Origin: Myxocyprinus asiaticus
Taxonomy: Eukaryota; Chordata; Actinopteri; Cypriniformes; Catostomidae
Reading direction: 5' to 3'
DNA length: 64,000 bases
Assembly: GCF_019703515.2 (NCBI RefSeq)
Contig: NC_059388.1
Location: 4,367,979-4,431,978 of the forward strand
Positions 42,986 through 55,090 of the stretch are shown here, piece by piece. Each line of letters starts with the position of its first letter. Within the stretch, counting starts at the first letter, position 1. The translations under genes were made by a program, and so were the position numbers. The notes below the pieces were generated by a model. That model saw only the letters and a list, made by a program, of their open reading frames with translations. It ran no database searches and was not told the origin of the DNA.

Positions 42986-44689
42986 TCACTGGGGAAAATG
43001 CATATTTGCGCAGTCCAGGGGGCCAGCTGTGTGCCAGCTGTGTGCCAGCGCGTCCATACCGAGAGGTGCCTCGGTCAGGGCGTACCAGAGCAGGCAGTGG
43101 GAGGATTCTTGGGAGGCGAACAGGTCTAACTGTGTCTGTCCAAATTGACTCCAGATCAGCTGGCCCACCTGAGGATGGAGTCTCCACTCTCCCCTGAGGG
43201 TAACCTGCCATGACAGCGCATCCACTGCAGTATTGAGGTCGCCCGGGATGTGAGTGGCTCGCAGTGACTTGAGGTGCTGCTGACTCCAGAGGAGGAGACG
43301 GCGGGCGAGTTGTGACATACAATGTGAGTGCAGACCGCCTTTTCTGTTGACATATGCTACCGTTGCCATGTTGTTTGTCCAAAATAACATGTGCTTGCCC
43401 TGGATCAATGGCTGGAACCTCTGCAGGGTGAGCAGAATTGCCAGCAACTCGATGCAGTTGATGTGCCAACACAGCCGCGAGCCTGTCCACAAGCCGGCAG
43501 CTGCGTGTCCATTGAAAACGGCGCCCCAGCCCGTCTTGGAGGCGTCTGTCGTGACTATGACTCGCCTGGAGACCTGCTCTAGGGGAACGCCTGCCCGTAG
43601 GAACGCGAGGTCGGTCCAAGGGCTGAAGAGGCGGTGACTGACCGGCGTGATGACCACGCGATGTGTCCCGCGGCACCATGCCCATCTCGGGACTCGAGTC
43701 TGAAGCCAGTGCTGAAGCGGTCTCATATGCATCAACCCGAGCGGAGCGGCCACTGCTGAGGATGCCATATGCCCCAGCTGAGGAGCCATATGCCCCAGGA
43801 GCCTCTGAAAGAGTTTCAGTGGAACCGCTGTTTTCTGTTTGAACGCCTTCAAACAGGTCAGCACCAACTGGGCACGCTCGTTCGTGAGGCGCGCTGTCAA
43901 CGAGACTGAGTCCAACTCCAAACCGAGAAAAGAGATGCTCTGAACCTGGAGGAGCTTGCTCTTTTCCCAGTTGACCCGAAGCCCTAATTGGCTGAGGTGT
44001 GAAAGCACCAGGTCCCTGTGTGCACACAACATGTCCCGAGAGTGAGCTAGGATTAGCCAATCGTCGAGATAGTTGAGAATGTGAATGCCCACCTCCCTTA
44101 ACGGGGCAAGAGCTGCCTCTGCGACCTTCGTGAAGACATGAGGGGACAAGGACAGACCGAAAGGGAGGACCTTGTACTGATACGCCCGACCCTCGAATGC
44201 AAACCACAGGAAGGGTCTGTGTCGAGGTAGAATCGAGACATGAAAGTACGCGTCCTTCAGGTCTACAACCGCGAACCAATCCTGATGCCGAGTGTTCCAC
44301 TCTAGCCCGACGCTCGCGGCCGCCCGGGAAAGCAAGTCCGTCATCTCTGCATCAGCCTGTGACTGGGCAATCGTCCCCGAAGGGGGGAGCCCAGCTGAGG
44401 CTTCTGTGTACGACTGGACAAGCCCACTCTCCGATGCTGCGCTAGAGAGCACATCAGCTTTGCGGGCTCCGAACAAGAGGTCGAACTCGCTGTGAGACAA
44501 AAGCAAGCTTATGAAAGGAAGCTGTGACCGCAACGTTGCCATGGTCATGTTCTCGCAGTGAGAACATGAACCATCCATGAACACTGCCTCTGTGTGGGTC
44601 GCGCCCAGACACGAAAGACAGCGATCGTGACCGTCTGAAGTTGAGAGATAACGACCGCAACCAGGAATAACACACAATCGGAAAGGCAT
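42986..44689 (-). CDS. DIRS gag-RT-RNase H fusion frame, 567 codons
   Basis: Starts MPFRLCVIPGCGRYLS with Cys6, Cys11, Cys24 and Cys27 (possible zinc finger). Residues to about 131 are gag-like. The joint LEWN/TRHQDW then leads straight into RT: VVDLKDAYFHVSILP (Asp143), FGLSLSP, NYLDDW (YLDD 207-210), FLGLELDSVSLTARL. RNase H follows with Asp382 (TTDASKTGW), Glu414 (NCIELLAI), Asn439 where copies A and B have Asp (WTNN versus TDN/TDI), and Asp490 (NTAVDALS). A small tandem repeat (LGHMA) is at 298-308. The frame is open but gag and RT fingers are incomplete and an RNase H metal ligand is changed, so it is probably non-autonomous. Confidence 0.7.
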   Translation of the reverse strand: MPFRLCVIPGCGRYLSTSDGHDRCLSCLGATHTEAVFMDGSCSHCENMTMATLRSQLPFISLLLSHSEFDLLFGARKADVLSSAASESGLVQSYTEASAGLPPSGTIAQSQADAEMTDLLSRAAASVGLEWNTRHQDWFAVVDLKDAYFHVSILPRHRPFLWFAFEGRAYQYKVLPFGLSLSPHVFTKVAEAALAPLREVGIHILNYLDDWLILAHSRDMLCAHRDLVLSHLSQLGLRVNWEKSKLLQVQSISFLGLELDSVSLTARLTNERAQLVLTCLKAFKQKTAVPLKLFQRLLGHMAPQLGHMASSAVAAPLGLMHMRPLQHWLQTRVPRWAWCRGTHRVVITPVSHRLFSPWTDLAFLRAGVPLEQVSRRVIVTTDASKTGWGAVFNGHAAAGLWTGSRLCWHINCIELLAILLTLQRFQPLIQGKHMLFWTNNMATVAYVNRKGGLHSHCMSQLARRLLLWSQQHLKSLRATHIPGDLNTAVDALSWQVTLRGEWRLHPQVGQLIWSQFGQTQLDLFASQESSHCLLWYALTEAPLGMDALAHSWHTAGPLDCANMHFPQ

Positions 44690-44899
44690 CTTTAAAAAGA
44701 CGCGTCTTTAAAAAGACGTTCCATGTGTGCTGCTCTTTTAGAGAAATATACTCTTTCAGGAAAATATACTCTCTTTTTTCTGCCAGAGCACCCAGGGGCG
44801 TTCTCTGCAGTGCACCAGTGCAGAGGAGGGAGAAGCCGCTGAAATGCACAGTCAGATCCAGCAGAGATGAATGAACAGTCGTGAGAATTCAGCTCAGTG

Positions 44900-45110
44900 A
44901 GCATGACCGTTCGGCTCCGAAGAGAAAATCTGAATGAGTAGTTGCATACCAGCTCCTTTTATACCCGTATGTCCGGGGGAGTGGCATACAAATACGACTC
45001 GCCAATTTTCATTGGCCTTTTATCAAAGACCAGAGGTGTCTCGGGCTCCCAAGAGTGACCCCTAGTGTCACTACATCGACACAATGTCGAGTGAGTGACA
45101 GATAGGGAAC
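44900..45110 (-). repeat. DIRS terminal repeat, copy C
   Basis: Same sequence as the right ends of copies A (25180-25373) and B (35600-35820), including 'gtggcata-aaat' and 'gacccctagtgtcactacat'. Confidence 0.88.
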
Positions 45111-46333
45111 TGTTTTTTCCTTTCTTTATTATCCTCCCATTCAATGAGGGGACAATTAGCCTTTTCTTGTCCTGACCCCTACACACATGAATTTGAACAC
45201 AAGAGCTAGATACTTGTGCAGATAATATATAATCATATGAAACGGTGAACAAACTGATTTGAGGATGTTCAGGATTGTGAACGTTGACACACATCTGTAT
45301 ATAGAACCAAACACTGTCAGGATTTATGCATAGGCAAGTTCAGCAACACTTCACATAAACTTTTTACAAGCACTATAGAAATGAATTGAGAATAAAATGC
45401 AAATCTTCCTGTGTATTTTCTTTGAAGCTTTGGTTTTCATCATCGTTTTATATTTTGTGAAAAAAGGTTGTGCATATGAGCTGATATCACTTCTGTAACA
45501 GCTTTGAATTTTTTTTTAAGTCTGTAGTTTTAACTGCACCCAGCAGCTAAACAATTTGCATAAATACATTTGATTGAATAAGACTCAATAAAATGCGCTC
45601 ACCCAAAAGTGCTGGTTCATGTTTCGGAGAAGAGTGTAACTGAACTATGGCCAGACAAGCTTAAACACACGTTTCCTCGGAACTGGACCATGGATCGCTT
45701 GACTAGCACCGATGCTGTTGCACATTGAGTGTTGTTAAACTCACCGCTGAGTTTTGCGCAGAGAGGGCTCAGATGTTTACCACTGCAATTTTATCAAAAT
45801 CATTTGGAAGGTCAGATAAAAGTGATTGGCTGGCCTCATCGAATCACTGACTTACATTAAATAAAGACATTACATCATACCGGGAGACTCTGAGAAGTGA
45901 TGGTACACAAGAAAAGCTGCGTACCGCCCCACTTCAAGCACTGACTGAAGTAGTACAGAACAAACTGCAATCAAGAATTTGTTAGAACTGTAACCATTTG
46001 TCCAAACAGTTTTGAATTTTATATTTATGTGCTTAGTGGTGTTTGCTATTTCTGCAGCCTGGTCTCATACAGGTCATGGTCATGTTTGACCATGGTCATA
46101 CCATGGTTAACATTACGATACCAACAAAATGTTCGTAACATTATTTTTACGTGAAATGAACACTAGAGGTGCTACAAAAACAAATACTTTTGTTTACTTT
46201 CACACAAATTATTAATAAAACATCAAATTATCAGTTTATAAACACTTTTCATCCTGTTCCTCACACAATGCTATCTTATAACATTTCAACACTTTTAATA
46301 TTCTGCATGACTCGTAAGGCAATACATTTTAAC
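45111..46333. other. Unassigned DNA with one coding-like stretch
   Basis: Mostly AT-rich. About 45740-46000 (+) reads in one frame with few stops (for example ERAQMFTTAILSKSFGRSDK and QALTEVVQNKLQSRI), GC-richer than its surroundings. I cannot name it. It may be a decayed transposon or retrocopy. No splice sites were picked. Confidence 0.3.
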
Positions 46334-46941
46334 ATTACATAACCAACTACATTTACAGTCTTGTTAAAGTGAGCAAACTGCGCCATAGTTAAACTGATTG
46401 AACGTTGTACTTGCAATGTAAAGGACCAGGGTATGAGTCCTGAAGAGCACGCTAGTTGATGCGTGAGCCAAAAGTGTCATAGAAGCACTAAGAAATTACG
46501 TGGTTGCTTCAGTATTTTAGTTTTTCAATCTCACTGTTGCTTTTTATGACACTATCAGTAGGGAGGGAGGTTTTGTTCATTTAAAACTCAAACATTTTGA
46601 CTATTCCAGAACAGTCTGAAGGTCTGTGCTCAGTTTGGTGGATGTAGCTTGAGAGCTTAAAGAGTTACAGTCATAATTTTAGGTCTTTGTTTAGGGATTT
46701 TGAAAAAAACCCAAACAAATTTCATAGAAAAACCGTATGTTGGCTTTGTGCCGACATAATAGTAGCCATATTAAGTGTTCAAAATTGTTATTGGAAACAC
46801 TATTGTTAGTGACATTCTTAACAATTGTTGTTGTTAACAATAATGTTGTAACAATAAGCAACATTTGTCACAATCTATATATAACCTAATAGTCAAAATA
46901 CTGTGATAAACAGCAATTTTACTAGAAAAAATTTACACTAC

Positions 46942-47992
46942 TGTTGGGCCTCATGTATTCAGATAGAAGACAAAGGCAGGCCTAACACAAGTCGTAAAAC
47001 CTAACTCAAGCCCCCGCCTTCCAAGTCGTAAATTATACTGATAAAAATTGCGCCAAAATCAAACAAAGGGAGTCCAAAACAGACTACAGATCCATGAAGC
47101 CTTGCTCACTAAAGGATCGAGCTCTCAACTCCTATTGGATGAGGTACACAACAGAACGTCCCTCAAACATGACATCATCAGGAGTTGAAATAATTCTGAA
47201 ATGTGTCCAGAATTCGTTTCCAGCGACTTAGTTCACCGAATATAGACGTAGCTTTTTGGTGCTCTCAGGTGCAACCTCGTGGCACAAGGAAGTAATGCCC
47301 GACTTGAAACTGTAGCCATACAATCTCCATCTTGCTGGACGAGTTGAGATTACTCTGTGTTCAACCGAACACTCTAACGGATCCGAAGGAGACCACCGAG
47401 CAATTCGCATCTTCATCCGTTTGCCTACAGAAATGAAGAGATTAAAGATTTCTCTTCCATCTTCAAACAAGTCGACATTTCTGAGTTCTCCGCCAGCCCG
47501 CCGAGAATCAACAGCCGTACTGCCCGCCGACAATCAACAGCCGTACCGCCCGCCGACAGAGCGAGGAAACGGCCTCCCGTCATCACACGAGCCTCAAGGA
47601 ACCGGGTCAAAGTTAAAGGATGGAGGAAAACACATTCTACCTGTGTCCTCATGTGATTCAAGTAAGAGGTATACGTCTGGGCAGAGATAGAATATTATAG
47701 CGTTATTCTTGTGTTTCAAGGTTTTTGCTTGTACAGTTTACGGATCGCCATGTCCGCTCATTATTAATACTCGGTATTAATTATCACAAATTTGTTTTGC
47801 TGTATTGTGGTCCAACCAAATTGGATTGTGCAATTTCGCCATCGCGGGTAAGACAGAAACTGAGTTCATCCATTAAAGAGTCAAATGACGCAGGACTTTT
47901 ACGAGCCCCGCTCATAAAACCGCGTCTCTGAGTGATGAACACAGCTGCTTTCTCTCCCGCTATCGCGAAATCAGCTTTAGGGCTGTCACATA

Positions 47993-48031
<39 letters not shown>

Positions 48032-48842
48032 AACCACAATGACACACACACACACACACACACACACACTGTCACACACACACCTTATTTGTTATAGGAT
48101 TATTTTATTTCCATATCTAATCATATCACTGTTTAGTTTGTAGTTGTAAGTCGGAAGTTTATTGACTGCATTGTATTAATTATTAATTGATATTACTGCA
48201 TAAATAAACTTTGTTTATATTACAAAGAGAAGTGTTTTGGTTTGTTTTGGTTTTGCATACGCCTGTGTCATGCTGACGGGATGTCAGTGCTCGGATTCAA
48301 ACCTTCATTCATTGTTTTTTTCCCGAAAATCGATATTCTTCGGATGTCGATTTTCCTAAGAAAATAATCTAATATTGAGACTGTTTTAATATTTGGTTAC
48401 TAGTCCCTGATTCCAGGGTGGTGCCCCGTCAATGTTAATCCTTATTAATATTCTATTGATTTTTGATAATTGATAATTATCTTTGATGATTGTTGAATTT
48501 GAATGATCAATAAGCTAGTGTTAATTTTAATTAATGTTTCATCGATGTTAACAATTAACCATTATCTTTGATAATTGTTGATTTTAAAGGATTAAAAAAG
48601 CTAACATTGATTCTCATCAATGTTCTATTGATTTTAATAATTAGTAATTATCTTTGATAATTATTAATTATTGCTAATAACCAAACTTGCTCCTAAACGT
48701 AGCACACTACATTTACTGGAGCCCCATATGAGGTTTTAATGAGTTAGATCCAATTAATTAATTTAAATATTAATAACTACAGAAATAATTATTAATTATT
48801 TCTGATAGTAACACTGATCTAAACAACCGGTAAAGCCCTACA
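46942..48842 (-). mobile_element. 1.8-kb LTR family, copy 3 (solo LTR, TSD CTAC)
   Basis: Inverted relative to copies 1 and 2: begins TGTTGGGCCTCATG and ends GTAAAGCCCTACA, flanked by the 4-bp repeat CTAC at 46938-46941 and 48843-48846. It is longer (1901 bp) because of CT and CA microsatellites at 47996-48084. It keeps the dyad motif TTATCTTTGATAA at 48562-48574 and 48648-48660. Open frames inside (for example 47421-47690) are also present in part in the other copies but are not intact there. Confidence 0.85.
47996..48084. repeat. CT and CA microsatellites within the LTR
   Basis: (CT)n at about 47996-48028 and (CA)n at about 48041-48084. Confidence 0.9.
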
Positions 48843-49071
48843 CTACTGATAGTGTCATAAAAAGCAACAGTGAGATTGAAAAACTAAAATACTGAAGCAA
48901 CCACGTAATTTCTTAGGTGCTTCTATGAGACTTTTGGCTCACGCGTCAACTAGCGTTCTCTTCAGGACTCATACCCTGGTCCTTTACATCGCAAGTACAA
49001 CGCTCAATCAGTTTAACTATGTCGCAGTTTGCTCACTTTAACAAGACTGTAAATGTAGTTGGTTATGTAAT

Positions 49072-50117
49072 TTACATTTGTAAATGGAGCTAAGAGACTT
49101 CTGATAACACTTTTGAGTGATGACAGTAGTGAATCTTTTTTTTTATTTTTTTTTATGGTTTATGAAACAAACTGATTTGCTAAAATGAATCAGACTTCTC
49201 AATGCTACGTTTCATTGCACATTTGCTTTTTATGACACTATCAGTTAAGTTTAAGATTTAGGGTAGGGACTAAGCTTGAGATCGATGCCTTTTTCACACA
49301 TCAATAATCGGAAGATTTCCCGATGATTAACGATATATATATCTGGATTTTTTTCAGATATAAATAAGGCTGCTCATTGCACAATATTATTTGTCTGTTC
49401 AAACATATTTCTCAACACAACTTTGGTAAAATGTGAGCTGCAGGTTAAATTAAAGGGGTGAGCCCACCGGACATGTCTGGCGGATGACATGGTGCATTTT
49501 AAAATTCGAAACAATTATGTTTTATTACAGTACATGCAACGCCACTGACAGACGATGAGCTACGACTACAGAGGCTGCAAGTTCTGCTTTGCTATTGAAT
49601 GCAGTTCACTTATTTTTCCATTAAATTCGACCCAAATCATTATCAAAGGCAAAGATTATTTTCTCTAGCCATCACTGGATGATATTGTGTATATGTATAT
49701 TTCATATAGCCTACACAATCTATTTACATTTAGAAGTACGACTTTTTGTAGTTTGACAGCTTGAATTAAACATTCAATGCTACACAGATAAATTTCATAA
49801 TAAACATTACCAGTTCTAAAAGGTTTGTCTAGTTACACCAGTTTCATACACTAACCTGCAAACTCATCAATGTCACTTTGTTCATTTTTGAAGAAGTACA
49901 AAAACCTTTGTGACTTTTGTGTGTATAGTGATCCACCACAACCTTGTTTGTACCTCTCCTACCGGCGACCGGCTACAGTAAATGTTATATCTCCCCATTG
50001 CGGTTTCCCAAAGCTATCACGCCATTGGAAAGCACACAAATTAAGCTTCTAATTTTAATTTCTGCTCTTATTAATATATAAATTCCTCAAAAATATATAA
50101 ATAAAATAACGTGCCAA
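49072..50117. other. Spacer, no gene
   Basis: AT-rich sequence. The words near 49226-49275 repeat the end of the inverted-repeat element. Nothing else is supportable. Confidence 0.5.
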
Positions 50118-50119
50118 TA

Positions 50120-51412
50120 TAAACTCAGCAAAAAGAGAAACGTCCTCTCACTTTTAACTGCTTTTATTTTCAGCAAACTTAACATGTGTAAATATTTGTA
50201 TAAACATAAAAAGATTCAACAACTAAGACATAAACTGAACAAGTTTCACAGACATGTGACTAACAGAAAGTTTTGTTACTAACAAAAGTAACAGTCAGTA
50301 TCTGGTGTGGCCACCAGCTGCATTAAGTACTGCAGTGCATCTCCTCCTCATGGACTGCAGAGATCCGGGCTCTTCGCTGGACATGGCATAACACTGACAT
50401 TCCTGTCTTGCAGGAAACCACGCACAGAACGAGCAGTATGGCTGGTGGCATTGTCATGCTGGAGGGTCATGTCAGGATAAGCCTGCATGAAGGGTACCAC
50501 ATGAAGAAGGAGGATGTCTTCCCTTTAACGCACAGCACTGAGATTGCCTGCAATGACAACAATCTCAGTCCGATGATGCTGTAACACACCGCCCCAGACC
50601 ATGACGGACCCTTCACCTCCAAATCGATCCCGCTCCAGTACAGGCCTCGGTGTCCATCACCCCTGATGAGACAAAACCGTGACTCATCAGTGAAGAGCAC
50701 TTTTTGCCAGTCCTGTCTGGTCCAGCGAAGGTGGGTTTGTGTCCATAGGCGACATTGTTGCCGGTGATGTCTGGTAAGGACCTGCCTTACGACAGGCCTA
50801 CAAGCCCTCAGTCCAGCCTCTCTCAGCCTATTGCGGACAGTCTGAGCACTGATGGATGGATTTTGCATTCCTGGTGTAACTCGGGCAGTTGTTGTTGCCA
50901 TCCTGTACCTGTACCACAGGTGTGATATTCGGATGTACCGATCCTGTGCAGGTGTTGTTACACGTGGTCTGCCACTGCAAGGAAGATCAGCTGTCCTTCC
51001 TGTCTCCCTCTAGTGCTGTCTTAGACGCTTCACAGTACGGACATAGCAATTTATTGCCCTGGCCACATCTGCAGTCCTCATGCCTCCATGCAGCATGCCT
51101 AAGGCACGTTCACGCAGATGAGCAGGGACCCTGGGCATCTTTCTTTTGGTGTTTTTCAGAGTCAGTAGAAAGGTCTCTTTAGTGTCCTAAGTTTTTATAA
51201 CTGTGACCTTAATTGCCTACCGTCTGAAAGCTGTTAGTGTCTTAATGACCGTTTCACAGGTGCATGTTCATTAATTGTTTATGGTTCATTAAACAAGCAT
51301 GGAAACCATTGTTTAAACCCTTTACAATAAAGATCTGTAAAGTTATTTGGATTTTTACAAAATTATCTTTAAAATACCGTGTCCTGAAAAAGCGACGTTT
51401 CAAGGGAGTTTA
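50120..51412 (-). mobile_element. Tc1-like DNA transposon, decayed
   Basis: Ends TAAACTC (50120) and GAGTTTA (51412), flanked by TA at 50118-50119 and 51413-51414. 1293 bp, about the normal length. Transposase is on the minus strand and broken. It is a different Tc1 subfamily from the element at 31.6 kb (ends and protein differ). Confidence 0.85.
50467..51140 (-). pseudogene. Tc1-like transposase, broken
   Basis: The N-terminus is near 51138 (MPRVPAHLRERALGMLHGGM read from DNA). The paired-like domain then runs into stops near 51015-50905. The frame 50467-50901 has IRNRLREAGLRA-type helix-turn-helix sequence and LFTDESRFCL with the first catalytic Asp. The C-terminal Asp and Glu blocks are shifted or lost. 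Inactive. Confidence 0.75.
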
Positions 51413-51414
51413 TA

Positions 51415-54400
51415 TTGATAATTTATAATGTCCCTAGTAGGGAGGTAGGTTTTATTGATTTAAAACACAATATAGCATTAACCTTTGAAACCTAATCTGT
51501 TTAGGGGAAAACATAACTCAATTTTAGCAACACACTGTGGACATTTCACCTCGGAACTGCCGCGATACGTGTAATGAGCCACCTCTAATATCATTTTGCA
51601 AAACATTTGTGACAGTCATGTACTTTTTATGAGATTAGGCTGCATCCAGCACCTTTCATACTACAGAAATGAATGATACATGTAATTGTTTGTTTTGTTA
51701 AGAAGAAATGTGCAATTAAATTTAAAAGTGATCAGACTACAGTTTTTGACCTATGGAAGACAAAATGGACGAAAAAGTCCCATAGACATTGAAGGAGGAA
51801 CCCAAGCCATATCTGGAGCCCAGAATATCATAGACTTGAAAGTGGACTCTTTTGAGCCATGACGAATCAAGGACACCACAGCAAACTCATGGCAAAATAG
51901 TGGAGCAAAGGAAGCACCAATCACATATTTTATAAAAAGAAAAATCTAGCCAGTCAATATAATTTCATACTCTTACAGCAATGTGTATATTACGAATGTT
52001 TATTCAAAAATTACTTGATACAGAAATAATAATTTCATCATATGGATTTACTTGACAATCAGAATTCCAGTCATGCTTTTTTCTAATTAATTATCAAAAA
52101 TTACAATATAATTAGTTTCCATACATGATTTGTGTAAAGAAAATATACACTAGAAAGCAATTATACACTGACACAAAATATATAACAATTCATATCTGAA
52201 GGCATCGCACAATTCCAAGAATTCAGTGAGAGATTAAGGCCATTTGTACAGTTACTTTCCTGTTATCAATTTTTTTTTTTTTTTACTCAAAAACACTCTT
52301 AACAATAACAAAAGAACTGGTGAATCTCTTGTAAAACTATACATGCAAACATAGTGCATGTAATATTTAGATATGAAGAGCATACAATTTTATATTTGTA
52401 TATCTTCAGTAAACAAACTTCATGTGAGCCGAGACACAAATTTAAAAACACTGAGGATGATTGCCGAGCTGGCGCCCATGCACACATGCACACTCACTTG
52501 CGCACACTCACACACGCACAGGTGCATGCTCACAGGTGAATGGGCTTGCCAAAGTGGCAGTTGCCGTGGCACCAGCAATGCGGGGAGAATGCGAGCGAAT
52601 GCATCACAGCAACTGTTGCGAGCAAACATTCCTAAAGCACATACTGCTGTCATCTGACCAGCGATGTCAAGTGCTGCTTTTTCACACATGCAGTTTTCTT
52701 CAATCAACACACTGCAAAGTTCACACTTGCCAAAGTTAAAATTTGAAAATGTGGATTGACTGCAGAATATATATATATATAAAGATCATAAATAAACAAT
52801 AAAGCCAAATTATTATCATCATTTTTAATGCTATCTAATTATGAGTACTAGATATACTACCAGTCAAACAATTTGACACATTTGACTTAATTTATCTTTA
52901 GGCTTTTCTTACACGATTAAAAAAAAATTTTGTAGGCAAATATAGTGTGCTGATATTTTTCCAAAATTTTGTTAATCATTTACTGTTCTATTTGTTAACA
53001 TTAGTAAATCATGAAGTAACAATGAACAATATTTTTTATACTTTTATAATTACTTTGGTTACAGTTACAAAAAATAATATTATATATGTACCATACATTT
53101 AAAACATGAATAATGTTAATATAGTACTGTACATCACTTGAAGGCACACGTTCCCAAACAACTCAATGAACAAGGAGGTAATACATTTATTTTGAATTAG
53201 TTGAGTAGAAAAGCAAACGCTTTTCTGTGGTGTTTTTGAATTTAACTTAAAATTAGTAATATGATTACTTTTTCAATTAAGTATTCAGTAAAGTCAGTAA
53301 TTTGATTACAATTGTATAGTAATTAGTATTTAATTACTTTTTTTGCTTTTCACAGAACTAAATTCACTTTTTTGAGCCAGTTTTGCAATGACTTTTTAAA
53401 AAACAAATTATAATATTATTAATTTAATTAAATTTAATGTTATTTTTTTATTTTTTTATTTTAGTGGATGATTTTTAGTGGAACACACAGTTGTCCTGCA
53501 GGTTAAACACAGGTGTAGTTCAGCACATTTTGAACAGTACATGTATTTTTTTCATAAATTCAAACTAAACAAACTGCTTTTTGTGAAATGCCTCTTTTTT
53601 ATATATTTTATCAAATGCAATGACAATAATAAAAAATGTTACCCTCATCTTGTTTCAAACCAGTATGACTTTCTTTCTTCAGTGGAATGCAAAAAAGGCG
53701 TTAGGCAAATTGACAGCTTCAGTCCCCATTCATTTTCATTATTTGGAAAAAAGATGCAATGAAAGTGAGTGATGACTGAGGTTGTCAGTCCCTAACATTT
53801 CCTTTTGTCATACAATGAAATTATAAACAAGTTTGGAACAAGATGAGTGTGAACAAATGAGGCCAGAAGTTGCATTTTTGTGTGAACTATCCCTTTAAGG
53901 GTCCACACTCTTTTGAGGCACTGTATGTGTTAATGTCTCATAAATATTGTATAGGCTCTGTGTGAAAAAGCAGCACAAATAGGAACGTCAATCAAGAATT
54001 CCCCAAGGGCAGTCAGACAAAGGCAATGTTTCTCTTCAACATGAGGCTGTCATCCAAAATATTTCACCACGTTAGTGTGTGACAGGAAAATATCAATTCT
54101 GAGTTTTGTTGCTGTTGTTGTTTCCCCTCCATATTTCCCATTCTAGTTGCTACATACTAAAGGATTCTCATATATATTTATGCTAAAGAATGCCACAAAT
54201 AGCAAATGTTCTCATCGTGTTTTACGATGATAATAATGAAGAACAGAAACAATTCAATGTTGCCCATTACAAAACCAAAGAGCTCTACTAAATTAAGTGA
54301 ATCATAATGAACCAAGAGTCAATATAATTCACTTCAATTTTTGTCACTTTTTGTTTCCAGAAAATAAATGATTACAGACACAGTAAAATAAGTTTCATCT

Positions 54401-54600
54401 TCAGTATGGTTGCTTTGTTCTTCCAGAAAAAATTTAAACATCGCCCTTAAACAAGATGTATTTAACTGAGAAGGAAAATTGTGCAAGATAAAAAGACATT
54501 CAAGATACAGTATATCCTCTGTTTTCAGAGAATATCTCTTGAATAAATACATTTTTCTTATACCCCATTTGCAAAAACGTACTGTTATTTTAAGGAAAAT
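51415..54600. other. AT-rich flank downstream of the copine gene
   Basis: No convincing exon. The stretch 52450-52740 is GC-richer with a 96-codon Cys-rich frame (-) that I do not recognise. About 51750-51900 resembles a dispersed repeat. Polymorphic-looking T runs are at 52269-52284 and in 53440-53460. Confidence 0.4.
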
Positions 54601-55090
54601 GTGGCTTCTGTGTTGGGTGTAATCTGATTACAAAGTAATTATTTACTGTAATCTGATTACTTTTAAATAGTAAAAAGTAGTGTAACACATTACAATTTAA
54701 ATTCTTGTAATCATATTACAGTTACTGACTTTTAATTATGTTTACTACTTTTAAGTACGTTACTTGGGTTACCATTACACATATTTCTAAAATATTATTT
54801 ATGTGTAATACATTTTAAACATTAATTATGTTCATATATATGTGTTTGTGTTTCTGTGACAGCTGAGGGGACAACGACAATGAACAAGGAGGAAATATAG
54901 ACTTCATTTTGAATTTGTTGTGTGGAAAAACAAAAACTCTGTAAAAATGGTTTTAGAAAGTGAAATATGAGTAAAGTAAATTGTAATGTGATTACTTTCC
55001 ATGAAGTAAATAGTAAAGTAATTTGAATAAAATTTTAGAGAAGTAATCAGTCATTTATAGTGGATTACTATTTTTGGGTAATTTATCCAA
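54601..55090. repeat. Dispersed 'taatctgattac' repeat
   Basis: Blocks rich in 'gtaatctgattac' at about 54616-54780 and 54961-55090, with a weaker block at 53260-53345. This type of short repeat is common in fish; family not named. Confidence 0.55.

Larger units (their letters stand above)
42648..45110 (-). mobile_element. DIRS-type retrotransposon, copy C (left-truncated, internally deleted)
   Basis: Minus-strand element ending 'gtgacagatagggaac' at 45110. Order: terminal repeat (44900-45110), short leader, a gag N-terminus fused in frame to RT-RNase H (42986-44689), and the first ~70 bp of the recombinase (42651-42725), where it meets L1. The gag C-terminus and RT fingers are deleted at about 44295. 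Confidence 0.88.
46334..49071. mobile_element. Inverted-repeat (fold-back) element, ~229-bp arms
   Basis: Arms 46334-46562 and 48843-49071 are reverse complements with few mismatches. Without the inserted LTR the spacer would be about 380 bp. Each arm contains a tRNA-like stretch (an A-box-like region near 'catagttaaactgattgaac' and a B-box-like 'ggtatgagtcc'), so each arm may be a SINE and the whole two SINEs in opposite orientation. The end motif 'gctttttatgacactatcag' occurs a third time at 49226. Confidence 0.6.
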
